From the NCBI RefSeq assembly GCF_019264345.1, contig NZ_JAHVAO010000001.1, positions 992,001-1,056,000 on the forward strand: a stretch of DNA of 64,000 bases. Reading direction: 5' to 3'. The notes beneath the pieces are model-generated. The model did no database searches, was not told where the DNA came from, and worked only from the letters and a program-made list of their open reading frames with translations. This document shows, piece by piece, positions 36,617 to 44,927 of the stretch (positions are counted from its first letter, which is position 1; every line of letters starts with the position of its first letter). The translations under genes and the position numbers were made by a program. This DNA is from Marinobacter arenosus (lineage in GTDB: Bacteria; Pseudomonadota; Gammaproteobacteria; Pseudomonadales; Oleiphilaceae).

Positions 36617-38092
36617 ATGGATTCAATGCATTACCAGCCCGCCCATGCGCTTCTGGCGGACCTCAAATCCGGCAAGCTCACCAGCGAAACCCTGACCCGA
36701 CGCTTTCTGGAACGCATCCGGCAGCACAATGGAGCGGTCAATGCGGTGGTCACGCTGGACGAGAGCCGGGCGCTGGAGCAGGCCAGGGCTGCCGACCGGA
36801 AACTGGCGGCTGGCGAAGCACCGGCGGCCCTACAGGGGCTGCCCCTGACGCTAAAGGACACCTGGGAAGTGTCGGGGATGACTACCACCGCCGGCGCGCC
36901 GGCGCTGAAGCAACACGTGCCCCAGCAACACGCAGACGTTGCCCAGCGGCTTGAAGAGGCAGGCGCCGTCATCCTCGGCAAAACCAACGTCCCGGTGTAC
37001 GCCACGGATTTACAGAGCTACAACAAGCTGTTCGGCGTGACCAGCAACCCCTACCAGCTGGCGCATACTCCGGGCGGGTCCTCGGGGGGCGCGGCTGCGG
37101 CGCTGGCAAGTGGCATGACCCCATTGGAGGTCGGCAGTGACCTGGCGGGATCGATTCGTACACCTGCGCATTTCTGCGGCGTGTTCGGCCACAAACCCAC
37201 CCGCTCACTGGTCTCCTTCCGGGGTCATATCCCGGGGCCTCCGGGCACCCGTTCCAGGCCGGATCTGGCTGAAGGCGGCCCCATGGCCAGGTGCAGCAAG
37301 GATCTGGAGCTCCTGCTTGGCATTATCGCCGGCCCCCGGCCCGTCGAACGTCGAAGCTGGTCACTCAACATGGAGCCCGCCGCTCTGGATCACCTGGAGC
37401 AGGCACGGGTCGGGCTCTGGTTCGATGATCCGCTCTGCCCCATCGACGATGAGCTCCGCCGCGGCTACAAAGGCCTGGCGAAGGCACTGGAAGAGCGGGG
37501 CGCGCTTGTGGCCGAGCCCAACCACGAACTGCTAAATCTTGAACATATTCTGCCCGCCTACTTCAACCTCCTGGGAAGTCTGCTGGCAACGTCCCTGAAG
37601 CCCGCCCAGCGCCGCCAGATGAAGCTGATTGCCCGATTCGAAAATTGGCTGAAACTCTTCGGGCCGGTGACGCCCTTTATTGGCGAGTACGGACGCGGCG
37701 TCAATCAGGCGGCGCACCAATGGGCCGTCTGGAACGAAGTTCGGGAGAAAATGCGCGGCGAGATTGAAACCCTGTTCGAGGAATTCGACGTTCTGCTCAC
37801 GCCGATCACTCCCACGACAGCCATTCGACACGACCACAGCCAGCCCGTGTTCAAGCGTCGGATCATGGTGGCGGGGCAACCCCGCGCCTACATGGATCAG
37901 TTCTGCTGGATCGCCCTGGCCACGCTCCTTGGCCTGCCTGCAACCTCAGTGCCGGTGGGGCAAACCAGGGAGGGCCTGCCCTTTAACGTTCAGGTAATCG
38001 GAGCACCCGGGAAGGACCTGACGACGATACGGTTCGGGCAGTTGCTGGAGGACGCGGGGTTGGCGGGCTTTCAGCCGCCCGCCGGATTCTAG
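36617..38092 (+). CDS. Amidase (amidase signature family)
   Basis: A 491-residue serine hydrolase of the amidase-signature family. The Ser-cisSer-Lys triad is visible: Lys in LPLTLKDTWEV (about residue 78), the GGSSGGAAAALASGM loop (about 155-169) and the nucleophilic Ser in GSDLAGSIRTPAHFCG (about residue 179). The C-terminal region resembles fatty-acid amide hydrolase/indoleacetamide hydrolase-type members. The substrate cannot be read from sequence. It is 40 bases after the voltage-sensor-like gene, possibly on one transcript, and ends at a strong terminator. Confidence 0.9.
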   Translation: MDSMHYQPAHALLADLKSGKLTSETLTRRFLERIRQHNGAVNAVVTLDESRALEQARAADRKLAAGEAPAALQGLPLTLKDTWEVSGMTTTAGAPALKQHVPQQHADVAQRLEEAGAVILGKTNVPVYATDLQSYNKLFGVTSNPYQLAHTPGGSSGGAAAALASGMTPLEVGSDLAGSIRTPAHFCGVFGHKPTRSLVSFRGHIPGPPGTRSRPDLAEGGPMARCSKDLELLLGIIAGPRPVERRSWSLNMEPAALDHLEQARVGLWFDDPLCPIDDELRRGYKGLAKALEERGALVAEPNHELLNLEHILPAYFNLLGSLLATSLKPAQRRQMKLIARFENWLKLFGPVTPFIGEYGRGVNQAAHQWAVWNEVREKMRGEIETLFEEFDVLLTPITPTTAIRHDHSQPVFKRRIMVAGQPRAYMDQFCWIALATLLGLPATSVPVGQTREGLPFNVQVIGAPGKDLTTIRFGQLLEDAGLAGFQPPAGF

Positions 38093-38097
38093 GCAAT

Positions 38098-38127
38098 AAA
38101 AAAGCCGACTGAAAAGTCGGCTTTTTT
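38098..38127. terminator. Bidirectional rho-independent terminator
   Basis: A GCCGACT/AGTCGGC hairpin with a GAAA loop is flanked by six A on one side and six T on the other. It can stop both the amidase transcript (plus strand) and the tRNA-fMet transcript (minus strand). Confidence 0.9.
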
Positions 38128-38131
38128 ATGA

Positions 38132-38208
<77 letters not shown>

Positions 38209-38253
38209 TCAAACTGGTTGTTTGACCGGGTATCCCCGATCAACGTGGCGCGC

Positions 38254-38282
38254 ATGATAAGGGCTGGAACCGGGCCTGTCAA
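38254..38282 (-). promoter_or_regulatory. Promoter of tRNA-fMet with GC-rich discriminator
   Basis: On the minus strand TTGACA (38282-38277) and TATCAT (38259-38254) are 17 bases apart, followed by GCGCGCC. The predicted start near 38247 leaves a leader of about 40 bases. The GC discriminator is typical of stringently controlled stable-RNA promoters. Confidence 0.8.
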
Positions 38283-38306
38283 AGCCAAATTGGTATTTTC
38301 TGAAAC

Positions 38307-39677
38307 TCAGCGCTCCAGAATCGCGGTAACCCCCTGCCCGCCGGCGGCACAAATGGAAATCAGGCCGCGTCCACTGCCTTTTTCTTCCAGCAGTTTCGCC
38401 AGGGTGGCCACGATTCGGCCACCGGTGGCGGCGAACGGATGGCCAGCGGCAAGGCTGCTGCCCTTGACGTTGAGCCGGGTGCGATCGATGCTCCCCAGCG
38501 GCTTCTCCAGCCCCAGGCGGTCCTTGCAGAATTTGGGGTCTTCCCAGGCCTTGAGGGTGGAAAGCACCTGGGACGCAAAGGCCTCGTGGATCTCGTAAAA
38601 GTCAAAATCCTGCAGGCTCAACCCGGCTTTCGCCAACATTCTCGGCACCGCATACGCCGGTGCCATCAGCAGCCCTTCTTTCTTATCCACGAAGTCCACG
38701 GCGGCCACCTCCGAAAAGGTCAGCCAGGCCTTTACCTCGTAGCCGTGGGCTTTGGCCCACTCCTCACTGGCCAGCAGGACACAGGACGCCCCGTCGGTCA
38801 GGGCCGTGCTGTTGGCGGCTGTCATGGTGCCGTTCTCACGGTCGAAACAGGGTTTCAGGGTGGCCAACTTCTCCAGGGAGGTGTCAGGCCGGAGGATGTT
38901 ATCTCTCTCCAGCCCGGCCAGGGGCGTCATCAAATCGGTAAAGAATCCTTCTTCATAGGCCTTGGCCAGCTTCTGGTGGCTTTCCATCGCCAACTGGTCC
39001 TGATCTTCGCGGGGAATTCCCCATTCCCGGGCCGTCACTTGGGCGTGATCGCCCATCGACATGCCCGTACGAGGCTCTCCATTCTCCGGAATCTCGGGAA
39101 CCAGATGTCCGGGCCGGAAGCGGGCAATAATCTTCAGCCGCTCTTTCGCCGTCTTGGCGCGGTTGAGGTCCAGAAGGATTTCGCGAAGGCCCTCACCCAC
39201 GCCGATGGGAGCGTCAGAGGTCGTGTCCGTGCCGCCGGCGATGCCACATTCGATCTGCCCAAGCGCAATCTTGTTGGCCACCAGAATAGCCGCTTCAAGC
39301 CCGGTGCCACAGGCCTGCTGAATGTCATAGGCCGGTGTCTCCGGGGCGAGCCCGCAACTGAGAACCGATTCCCGGGTCAGGTTGAAGTCCCGGGAGTGCT
39401 TGATCACGGCGCCGGCCACCACTTCGCCCAGACGCTGACCCTGGAGGCTGTATCGATCCACCAGACCTCGCAAGGCAGAGGTCAGCAGCTCTTGGTTGCT
39501 GATCTTGCTGTAGGCGGTGTTGGACTTGGCAAACGGAATGCGATTACCGCCAAGAACGGCAACGCGGCGGACGCCATTGCCGGGCGCTGCCTTTTTCCTC
39601 GCCGGCGCGGGCTTGGCCGATGCGGACTTTGAGGATCCGGGCGCTTTCTTTTGAGTGGTTTTCGGTGCCTGTGCCAT
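38307..39677 (-). CDS. Thiolase (acetyl-CoA acyltransferase, FadI/FadA-like)
   Basis: Thiolase that cleaves 3-ketoacyl-CoA or condenses acyl-CoAs, acting in fatty-acid oxidation or acetoacetyl-CoA formation. The 456-residue protein has all catalytic elements: nucleophilic Cys in IQQACGTGLEAA, EIHEAFAS, His in AAGHPFAATGG and the second Cys in CAAGGQGVTAIL. An N-terminal extension of about 35 residues is rich in Lys, Ala and Pro and precedes the enzyme fold (RRVAVLGGNRIPF). It is divergent from the FabG-like reductase, suggesting a shared pathway. Confidence 0.92.
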   Translation of the reverse strand: MAQAPKTTQKKAPGSSKSASAKPAPARKKAAPGNGVRRVAVLGGNRIPFAKSNTAYSKISNQELLTSALRGLVDRYSLQGQRLGEVVAGAVIKHSRDFNLTRESVLSCGLAPETPAYDIQQACGTGLEAAILVANKIALGQIECGIAGGTDTTSDAPIGVGEGLREILLDLNRAKTAKERLKIIARFRPGHLVPEIPENGEPRTGMSMGDHAQVTAREWGIPREDQDQLAMESHQKLAKAYEEGFFTDLMTPLAGLERDNILRPDTSLEKLATLKPCFDRENGTMTAANSTALTDGASCVLLASEEWAKAHGYEVKAWLTFSEVAAVDFVDKKEGLLMAPAYAVPRMLAKAGLSLQDFDFYEIHEAFASQVLSTLKAWEDPKFCKDRLGLEKPLGSIDRTRLNVKGSSLAAGHPFAATGGRIVATLAKLLEEKGSGRGLISICAAGGQGVTAILER

Positions 39678-39856
39678 GATGTTGTCCTTACTGGAAGTGT
39701 TAAACCTGAACGCAGTCTAACCGGAAAGACTAGTCGCTCATTGGCATGCCTGACAACGCGCGCCATGCGTTGAGTCAATACAAAAACTGGCCGATTCTTT
39801 ACCCTGTAGGTCGATTCGCATCCAAGATGCCCCATAGCAACCACAAGGAAGAACCC

Positions 39857-41263
39857 ATGTCTGACCTCTATCTTAAATTCGTCAATACGCCGGTGGGCAA
39901 GACCGCCGCTCAATCTTTGGGCCTGCCCTCTCCGGTTCCGCTCAAGCGCCTGAACCGCCTGGACCAACCTTTTATCGAGGGTGACGTACTCCTTGGTGCA
40001 GGCACCGGCGGAAAAATCATTTCGACACTGGGCGGCATTCTGGGCGCCAGTGCAGCCACGCTGCACCACGCGGCCGGCATCGACTCGCTCAACGACTCGG
40101 CAAAGGCTGGCAACAAAGCCAAGGCACTGGATCTGACCCAGAGCGTCGAGCAGACCTTTTCCGCCCTGATCTTTGACGCCAGCGGCCTCAAGAACCCCGA
40201 TGAGCTGAGAGCGGTATACGACTTTTTTCACCCGACCATCAAGAAGCTCGGGGGCAATGCGCGAGTCCTGGTGATTGGCCAGAACCCCGCTACGTGCCGA
40301 AAAGCACCTCAGGCCGCCGCTCAGCAGGCCCTGGAAGGGTTTGTGCGCAGCGTCGGCAAAGAGATCGGTAAAAAGGGCTCAACCGCCAACCTGGTGTGGA
40401 TGGCGCCCGGGGCCGAGAAACAACTGGAATCGACCGTTCGCTTTTTCCTGTCCGCCCGCTCGGCTTACGTCTCAGGCCAGGTTGTTCGCGTTGGCAAGAG
40501 CACCGCCGCACCGGCTACCAACCCGGTCGCTCCACTTACCGGCAAGGTCGCCCTGGTGACCGGCGCCTCGCGCGGAATTGGCGCCGCCATCGCCCAGACA
40601 CTGGCCCGCGACGGGGCCACGGTGATTGGTCTCGACATTCCGCCGGCAATGGCGGAATTGCAGAAAGTGACCGATGCCATCAACGGCAAGGCGCTGGCCT
40701 GCGACATTACGGACAAGGCCGCCCCCAAGCTCATCGCCGATTTCATCCAGGAGCACTTCGGGGGTGTCGATCTGGTGATCCACAACGCCGGTATTACCCG
40801 CGACAAGACGCTGGGTAATATGCCCGAGCATTTCTGGGACATGACCATTGCCGTCAACCTGAGTGCCGAAGAATCGATTGATGAAGAGCTCGCTCACCGT
40901 GAGCTGCTGCGCGAAAACGGCCGCATCGTGTGCATTTCTTCCATCAGCGGTATTGCCGGAAATTTCGGACAAACCAACTATTCCACGGCCAAGAGCGGTG
41001 TCATCGGGTATGTTGAGGCCATGGCGAAGCAGTTAAAGAATGGCATCACGATCAACGCCATTGCCCCCGGGTTTATCGAAACCCAGATGACCGCATCGAT
41101 GCCCGTGACCATCCGCGAAGCCGGACGGCGAATGAACAGCCTGTCCCAGGGAGGTCAGCCGGTGGATGTGGCGGAGGCTATTGCCTGGTACTGCAATCCG
41201 GCATCCAACGGGGTCAATGGCAACGTGGTGAGAGTGTGCGGTCAGTCGCTGATCGGCAAATAG
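39857..41263 (+). CDS. High-molecular-weight 3-oxoacyl-(ACP/CoA) reductase, FabG4-like
   Basis: A 468-residue short-chain dehydrogenase of the long FabG class. An N-terminal flavodoxin-like domain that has lost nucleotide binding spans about residues 1-215. The C-terminal Rossmann domain has TGASRGIGAAIA, HNAGITRDK and the Ser/Tyr/Lys active site (CISSISG, NYSTAKSG). Relatives reduce 3-ketoacyl-CoA with NADH. The ATG at 39857 has AAGGAAG upstream and gives the standard MSDLYLKFVNTPVGK start; an upstream frame to 39746 is spurious. It ends at a bidirectional terminator. Confidence 0.92.
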   Translation: MSDLYLKFVNTPVGKTAAQSLGLPSPVPLKRLNRLDQPFIEGDVLLGAGTGGKIISTLGGILGASAATLHHAAGIDSLNDSAKAGNKAKALDLTQSVEQTFSALIFDASGLKNPDELRAVYDFFHPTIKKLGGNARVLVIGQNPATCRKAPQAAAQQALEGFVRSVGKEIGKKGSTANLVWMAPGAEKQLESTVRFFLSARSAYVSGQVVRVGKSTAAPATNPVAPLTGKVALVTGASRGIGAAIAQTLARDGATVIGLDIPPAMAELQKVTDAINGKALACDITDKAAPKLIADFIQEHFGGVDLVIHNAGITRDKTLGNMPEHFWDMTIAVNLSAEESIDEELAHRELLRENGRIVCISSISGIAGNFGQTNYSTAKSGVIGYVEAMAKQLKNGITINAIAPGFIETQMTASMPVTIREAGRRMNSLSQGGQPVDVAEAIAWYCNPASNGVNGNVVRVCGQSLIGK

Positions 41264-41268
41264 GCAAC

Positions 41269-41299
41269 AAAAAAGGCAGGCCCGAGGGCCTGCCTTTTT
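41269..41299. terminator. Bidirectional rho-independent terminator
   Basis: GGCAGGCCC/GGGCCTGCC is flanked by A and T runs. It serves the FabG4-like gene on the plus strand and the Val-Asp-Val tRNA operon on the minus strand. Confidence 0.9.
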
Positions 41300-41308
41300 C
41301 AGGAATTC

Positions 41309-41384
41309 TGGTGGGTGGTGCAGGGATCGAACCTGCGACCCTCGCCTTGTAAGGGCGATGCTCTCCCAGCTGAGCTAACCACCC
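41309..41384 (-). tRNA. tRNA-Val (TAC)
   Basis: A 76-base tRNA with anticodon TAC, acceptor stem GGGTGGT/ACCACCC and an encoded CCA. Its T-stem is GCAGG/CCTGC, unlike the second Val copy at 41541. It is the last tRNA of a three-gene operon and ends about 10 bases before the terminator. Confidence 0.96.
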
Positions 41385-41394
41385 GGGAATAAAA

Positions 41395-41471
41395 TGGCGG
41401 AGCGGACGGGACTCGAACCCGCGACCCCCGGCGTGACAGGCCGGTATTCTAACCAACTGAACTACCGCTCC
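41395..41471 (-). tRNA. tRNA-Asp (GTC)
   Basis: A 77-base tRNA with anticodon GTC, acceptor stem GGAGCGG/CCGCTCC, discriminator G and an encoded CCA. It lies between the two tRNA-Val genes. Confidence 0.96.
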
Positions 41472-41540
41472 GCATCAATCCTGACCCTATGGGTCCGAAT
41501 CTAAAACCGGATGGGGTGATCCGGTGATGCACTTTGAAAG

Positions 41541-41616
41541 TGGTGGGTGGTACTGGGATCGAACCAGTGACCCTCGCCTTGTAAGGGCGATGCTCTCCCA
41601 GCTGAGCTAACCACCC
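41541..41616 (-). tRNA. tRNA-Val (TAC), second copy
   Basis: A 76-base tRNA with anticodon TAC and an encoded CCA. It is identical to the other Val copy except in the T-stem region (ACTGG/CCAGT here). It is the first tRNA of the operon. Confidence 0.96.
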
Positions 41617-41717
41617 ACTTTCGGGCTTTCCGTTGAAAGCCATTCAAAGGCTCTCACTCGCAACGCGTCGCGTTGATTGCTAAGGCAGCGATGCTGTCTC
41701 AACCAAGTGAGACGCGC

Positions 41718-41745
41718 ATTTTAAGCATTTCACTGACGGTGTCAA
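41718..41745 (-). promoter_or_regulatory. Promoter of the Val-Asp-Val tRNA operon
   Basis: On the minus strand TTGACA (41745-41740) and TAAAAT (41723-41718) are 16 bases apart, followed by a GCGCG discriminator. The leader to the first tRNA is about 95 bases. Confidence 0.8.
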
Positions 41746-41815
41746 ATATTTTCCGGGAAAAACCCGAAAAAACTTCCAACCCATTAAAAATTGGGCATTT
41801 TTTGATCGGCCAGCA

Positions 41816-42070
41816 TTACTTGACGGACGTCTTCCGAGCGCGCTTTACAACCTTCAGGTTGGACCGCCCCTGGCCCGCCCGCTCGGCTTTCTGACGAAGC
41901 GAAAGCTCGCTGACTTTGGAGCGCCTTCCCTCCGGCACCGCCCGATTGGCCAGTGAACAATTCAGATCATCCAGCCGCTTCTGAACGTCTTTCCAGGTGT
42001 CCAGCAACTGAGGCACGACCTCATGGGCAAGCTTCTCAAGCCTGCCCTGTATTGAATCCTTAAAGGACAT
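41816..42070 (-). CDS. Hypothetical small basic protein
   Basis: An 84-residue protein with a helical N-terminal half (SIQGRLEKLAHEVVPQLLDTW) and a strongly basic C-terminal half (GRSNLKVVKRARKTSVK). It has no signal, membrane span or known motif. A good AGGAAG ribosome site lies eight bases before the start. The basic tail could bind nucleic acid, but this is speculation. It lies alone between the tRNA operon and a lipoprotein gene. Confidence 0.55.
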   Translation of the reverse strand: MSFKDSIQGRLEKLAHEVVPQLLDTWKDVQKRLDDLNCSLANRAVPEGRRSKVSELSLRQKAERAGQGRSNLKVVKRARKTSVK

Positions 42071-42173
42071 GGTTTTGACTTCCTGAATGTTTCAACCGAT
42101 GTCAGTGTAGTAATGGTAACCCGACTCGACAATTGTGAAATCGCTCACACTCCGTGTCGCTTGGGCCAATCCG

Positions 42174-43067
42174 TCAGAAGATCCACCAGCCTCCGCCCGA
42201 TTCCGCTTCTTCCCGACGCTCCCGCTCGCGTTCGAGCTCTGCGTATTCGCGCTCAAGCTGGTCGATTTCTTTCTCGGATTCGAGGGGAACTGTGGGGCCA
42301 CCACTAAAGGGCCAGAACCAGGACGCTGACTGGTACTTGCCCTCCTCTTTAAGGCGTTCAATCTCCAGCTCCCGCTCCTCTTCAAGCATCACCATCTTGC
42401 GCTCGTAATCCATGTCCTCGTTGGTCTCGACAATCGAGGTGGCTGCATGGTTCGGAGCCAGGAGATCACTGTTCAGGAAGCGAGTGCTGACGATCTCACC
42501 CGCCTGCATGGCATAGCTTCTGGTCACCAGTTGCAGATCGCCCTGGGTCAGGGGATGCTCAGGATCCAGGTCCGGGTGAGTCTGCTCGGGCTCGGTCAGT
42601 TCGTTGTACCGCAGGTAGTAGATGCGCCCCGGCTCAACCTTCAGGGTGGCGTCGGCAATCAGGCTCAGACTGAAGGAATTCAGACCTTCAAGGCCAAGCA
42701 GCGGCCGCCGCATGGCAATGTGCCGCTCACCAGGGCTGACCTCGAGCCAGGTGTAGCTGTCGTTGCGGATGTTGAAGTAGTGTTTGTCGTCGATGTACAC
42801 ACTGGGCGACTCAATCTCGTCGGCCGCCCATTGGGAGTGGGTGCGATAGAAGTAAAGCAGCGCGTTGTCCCGGTCCCATTGATCGTTCGGGATGTGCACG
42901 AAATCAGGGCCCGACACCGGGTGCAGGAACGCACCGACGCTCTTGCCGATGGATTGGTAGATCGTGCAACCGGAACTGAGCGTCAACACCGATGCAATCA
43001 GAACCCGGGCGACCAGGGCGGGCAGCCGGATACCAGTCGGAACGACGGGGGGCGTTTGGGTTTTCAT
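42174..43067 (-). CDS. DUF2846-containing predicted lipoprotein
   Basis: A 297-residue predicted lipoprotein. The N-terminal signal (LVARVLIASVLTLSSGC) ends in a lipobox with the acylated Cys at about residue 33. A DUF2846-like domain follows (ALLYFYRTHSQWAADEIESP, SVYIDDKHYFNIRNDSYTW, SPGERHIAMRR, KVEPGRIYYLRY). The C-terminal third is a charged Glu/Arg coiled coil. The family is envelope-associated with unknown function. It starts about 150 bases downstream of the coiled-coil protein gene. Confidence 0.78.
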   Translation of the reverse strand: MKTQTPPVVPTGIRLPALVARVLIASVLTLSSGCTIYQSIGKSVGAFLHPVSGPDFVHIPNDQWDRDNALLYFYRTHSQWAADEIESPSVYIDDKHYFNIRNDSYTWLEVSPGERHIAMRRPLLGLEGLNSFSLSLIADATLKVEPGRIYYLRYNELTEPEQTHPDLDPEHPLTQGDLQLVTRSYAMQAGEIVSTRFLNSDLLAPNHAATSIVETNEDMDYERKMVMLEEERELEIERLKEEGKYQSASWFWPFSGGPTVPLESEKEIDQLEREYAELERERERREEAESGGGWWIF

Positions 43068-43213
43068 TGTTGTTCACTCTTCTTCTTTCCGCGAGTTGCC
43101 TGATGATACCAACAGCTCGATGTCAGAAATGAGAGCTACCGCAAAGGGATGAATACAAACCGTTACAAACGCCTGTCCCCCTCGAACCCGCACCGCCCCT
43201 TAATTGAGCGAAA

Positions 43214-44191
43214 CTAGTTGCGCGAGACCTGGGAGCGCAGCATGTTCACTTCTTCAGACAGCCTTACCAGACGAGAGGTCAGCTGCGCCCGGGACGAGTC
43301 GATTGCCTGAACCGTGCGCTTGAGGCTTTCGACCTCGTTCTGAAGCGACCGGACACTGCTTTCTCCGGCGAGAGAGTCGGCCTCTTGTTCAAGTGCCGAA
43401 ATTCGACCTTCCATGCCGCTGATACCCAGCTTCTGCTCCTGCTCGAAGCGACGGATCCGGCTCTCAACCACCTGATCCACGTCAGCCATCTGCTGACTGA
43501 GCCTGGTCAACTGATCCGTGGCCTCGCGCGTCGCTTCCTGCAGCGCCACAACGGAGGTTTGGGTCTGCTCCTTCAGGGCTGCAATATCGGCTGCCAAGGA
43601 GCTGTTTACCTGATCGACCGTGGTCTCCAATGCCGCCAACGCCTCGCCGTTTTCCGCGAGGCCTTTCTCCATGGTGGACAGCCGTTCCTGGTGCTCATTC
43701 AAGCGCGCCTTGTTCCGCTCGTTCGCGACCACCCACAACTTCCGGATTTCGCTGTTGGCCGATTCCAGCGCCTTATCGTTGGCGGCAATCTGCTCCGAAA
43801 GTGACGCGCCACGCTCCTGCAGGCTCTCGCCTGTCTCCGACAGCTCACCCTGGAATCGAGCCAACGCGAGCTTGCTTTGCCGGGCCCAGTAATCCGCCTC
43901 CTCCAGCTGCCCTTCCAGAGCCTGGATACGCTGATTCTGGGAATACCAGCCAGCGCCCGCAGCCCCGGCGACCGCAATCAGAACGAGCCACAACAGAGGC
44001 TTACCGCCGCCGGCCTTACCACCACCGTGTCCGGAGCCGTTGCCTCGCGACTGCTTTCCTCCGCCAGCCCGGGAGGCGCCTTCTGCCCGGGAAGGGCCTT
44101 CCGATTTGGCCGGCTTCGGATCGTCGCGCTCTGCGCGGATAATCGGGGCTTCGGATCTGAGTTCATCATCATCTGGACGGATGGGTTCCAT
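43214..44191 (-). CDS. Hypothetical membrane-anchored coiled-coil protein
   Basis: A 325-residue protein of unknown function. A disordered N-terminus rich in Gly, Ser, Lys and Glu (to about residue 68) precedes one membrane span (LLWLVLIAVAGAAGAGWY, about 69-86). A long coiled coil runs to the C-terminus (EGQLEEADYWARQSKLALAR onwards), probably in the periplasm. The layout resembles envelope spacer or HemX-like proteins, but no motif identifies it. AGGAG lies just before the start. It is divergent from purE. Confidence 0.68.
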   Translation of the reverse strand: MEPIRPDDDELRSEAPIIRAERDDPKPAKSEGPSRAEGASRAGGGKQSRGNGSGHGGGKAGGGKPLLWLVLIAVAGAAGAGWYSQNQRIQALEGQLEEADYWARQSKLALARFQGELSETGESLQERGASLSEQIAANDKALESANSEIRKLWVVANERNKARLNEHQERLSTMEKGLAENGEALAALETTVDQVNSSLAADIAALKEQTQTSVVALQEATREATDQLTRLSQQMADVDQVVESRIRRFEQEQKLGISGMEGRISALEQEADSLAGESSVRSLQNEVESLKRTVQAIDSSRAQLTSRLVRLSEEVNMLRSQVSRN

Positions 44192-44301
44192 TACAACTCC
44201 TGAATATGGACGGGCCTTACCTCAAGACCCGATAATACATGCACTTATAAACTTGGTGAAATGGAGCCTTGTTTCGCGGGCCCCGGACTGTTCGGGCTTT
44301 G

Positions 44302-44330
44302 TTGCATGGTAAGTAGCCAAAACATACAAT
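44302..44330 (+). promoter_or_regulatory. Sigma-70 promoter for purEK
   Basis: TTGCAT (44302-44307) and TACAAT (44325-44330) are 17 bases apart, with the predicted start about 28 bases before the purE ATG. Confidence 0.65.
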
Positions 44331-44364
44331 GGCCGGCTTTCCAATTATCACAGGACCGTTGCTT

Positions 44365-44856
44365 ATGCAGCCGCTTGTTGGACTCATCATGGGCTCCAAA
44401 TCGGACTGGCCCACTATGGAACACGCTGCGCAAATGCTCGAGAAGCTTGGCGTCGCCTACGAAACCAAAGTGGTCTCGGCTCACCGCACCCCCGATCTGC
44501 TGTTCGACTACGCCAAGACCGCCTCGGACCGGGGCCTGAAAGTGATCATCGCCGGTGCCGGCGGCGCTGCGCACCTCCCGGGCATGGTCGCTTCGCAGAC
44601 CTCGCTTCCGGTTTTGGGGGTTCCCGTGGAATCCAAGGCACTGAACGGTCTCGACTCGTTGCTATCCATTGTCCAGATGCCGGGCGGTATTGCGGTGGGC
44701 ACCCTGGCCATTGGCAAAGCGGGGGCCACCAACGCCGGCCTGCTCGCCGCCCAGATTGTCGGTACCGCGGATGACGACGTGCGCAAAAAGGTTGACGCGT
44801 TCCGGGCCACCCAGACACAAACGATCCTGGACAACCCGGACCCGAGAGCGCAGTAG
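44365..44856 (+). CDS. purE: N5-carboxyaminoimidazole ribonucleotide mutase PurE
   Basis: Converts N5-CAIR to CAIR in purine synthesis. The 163-residue protein has the class I PurE signature: [45 protein letters not shown] (containing the key His) and [14 protein letters not shown]. The ATG at 44365 has AGGA upstream and gives the standard start; an in-frame start at 44329 adds 12 residues. purK follows 71 bases later. Confidence 0.96.
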   Translation: MQPLVGLIMGSKSDWPTMEHAAQMLEKLGVAYETKVVSAHRTPDLLFDYAKTASDRGLKVIIAGAGGAAHLPGMVASQTSLPVLGVPVESKALNGLDSLLSIVQMPGGIAVGTLAIGKAGATNAGLLAAQIVGTADDDVRKKVDAFRATQTQTILDNPDPRAQ

Positions 44857-44927
44857 ACCGCTCCATCGTCCCCCGAAACCGCCGTAACTGATTGCTAAAT
44901 TTGCCGCACGCTGGCAGGAGAATGAAG

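Noticed and set aside
38439..39632. 397-residue plus-strand frame opposite the thiolase
   Set aside because: The thiolase active-site motifs are complete on the minus strand; this frame has none.
41752..41776. Small CGGG/CCCG hairpin with A and T runs before the tRNA operon
   Set aside because: Four-base stem is too weak to call a terminator, although it could end the small gene at 41816.
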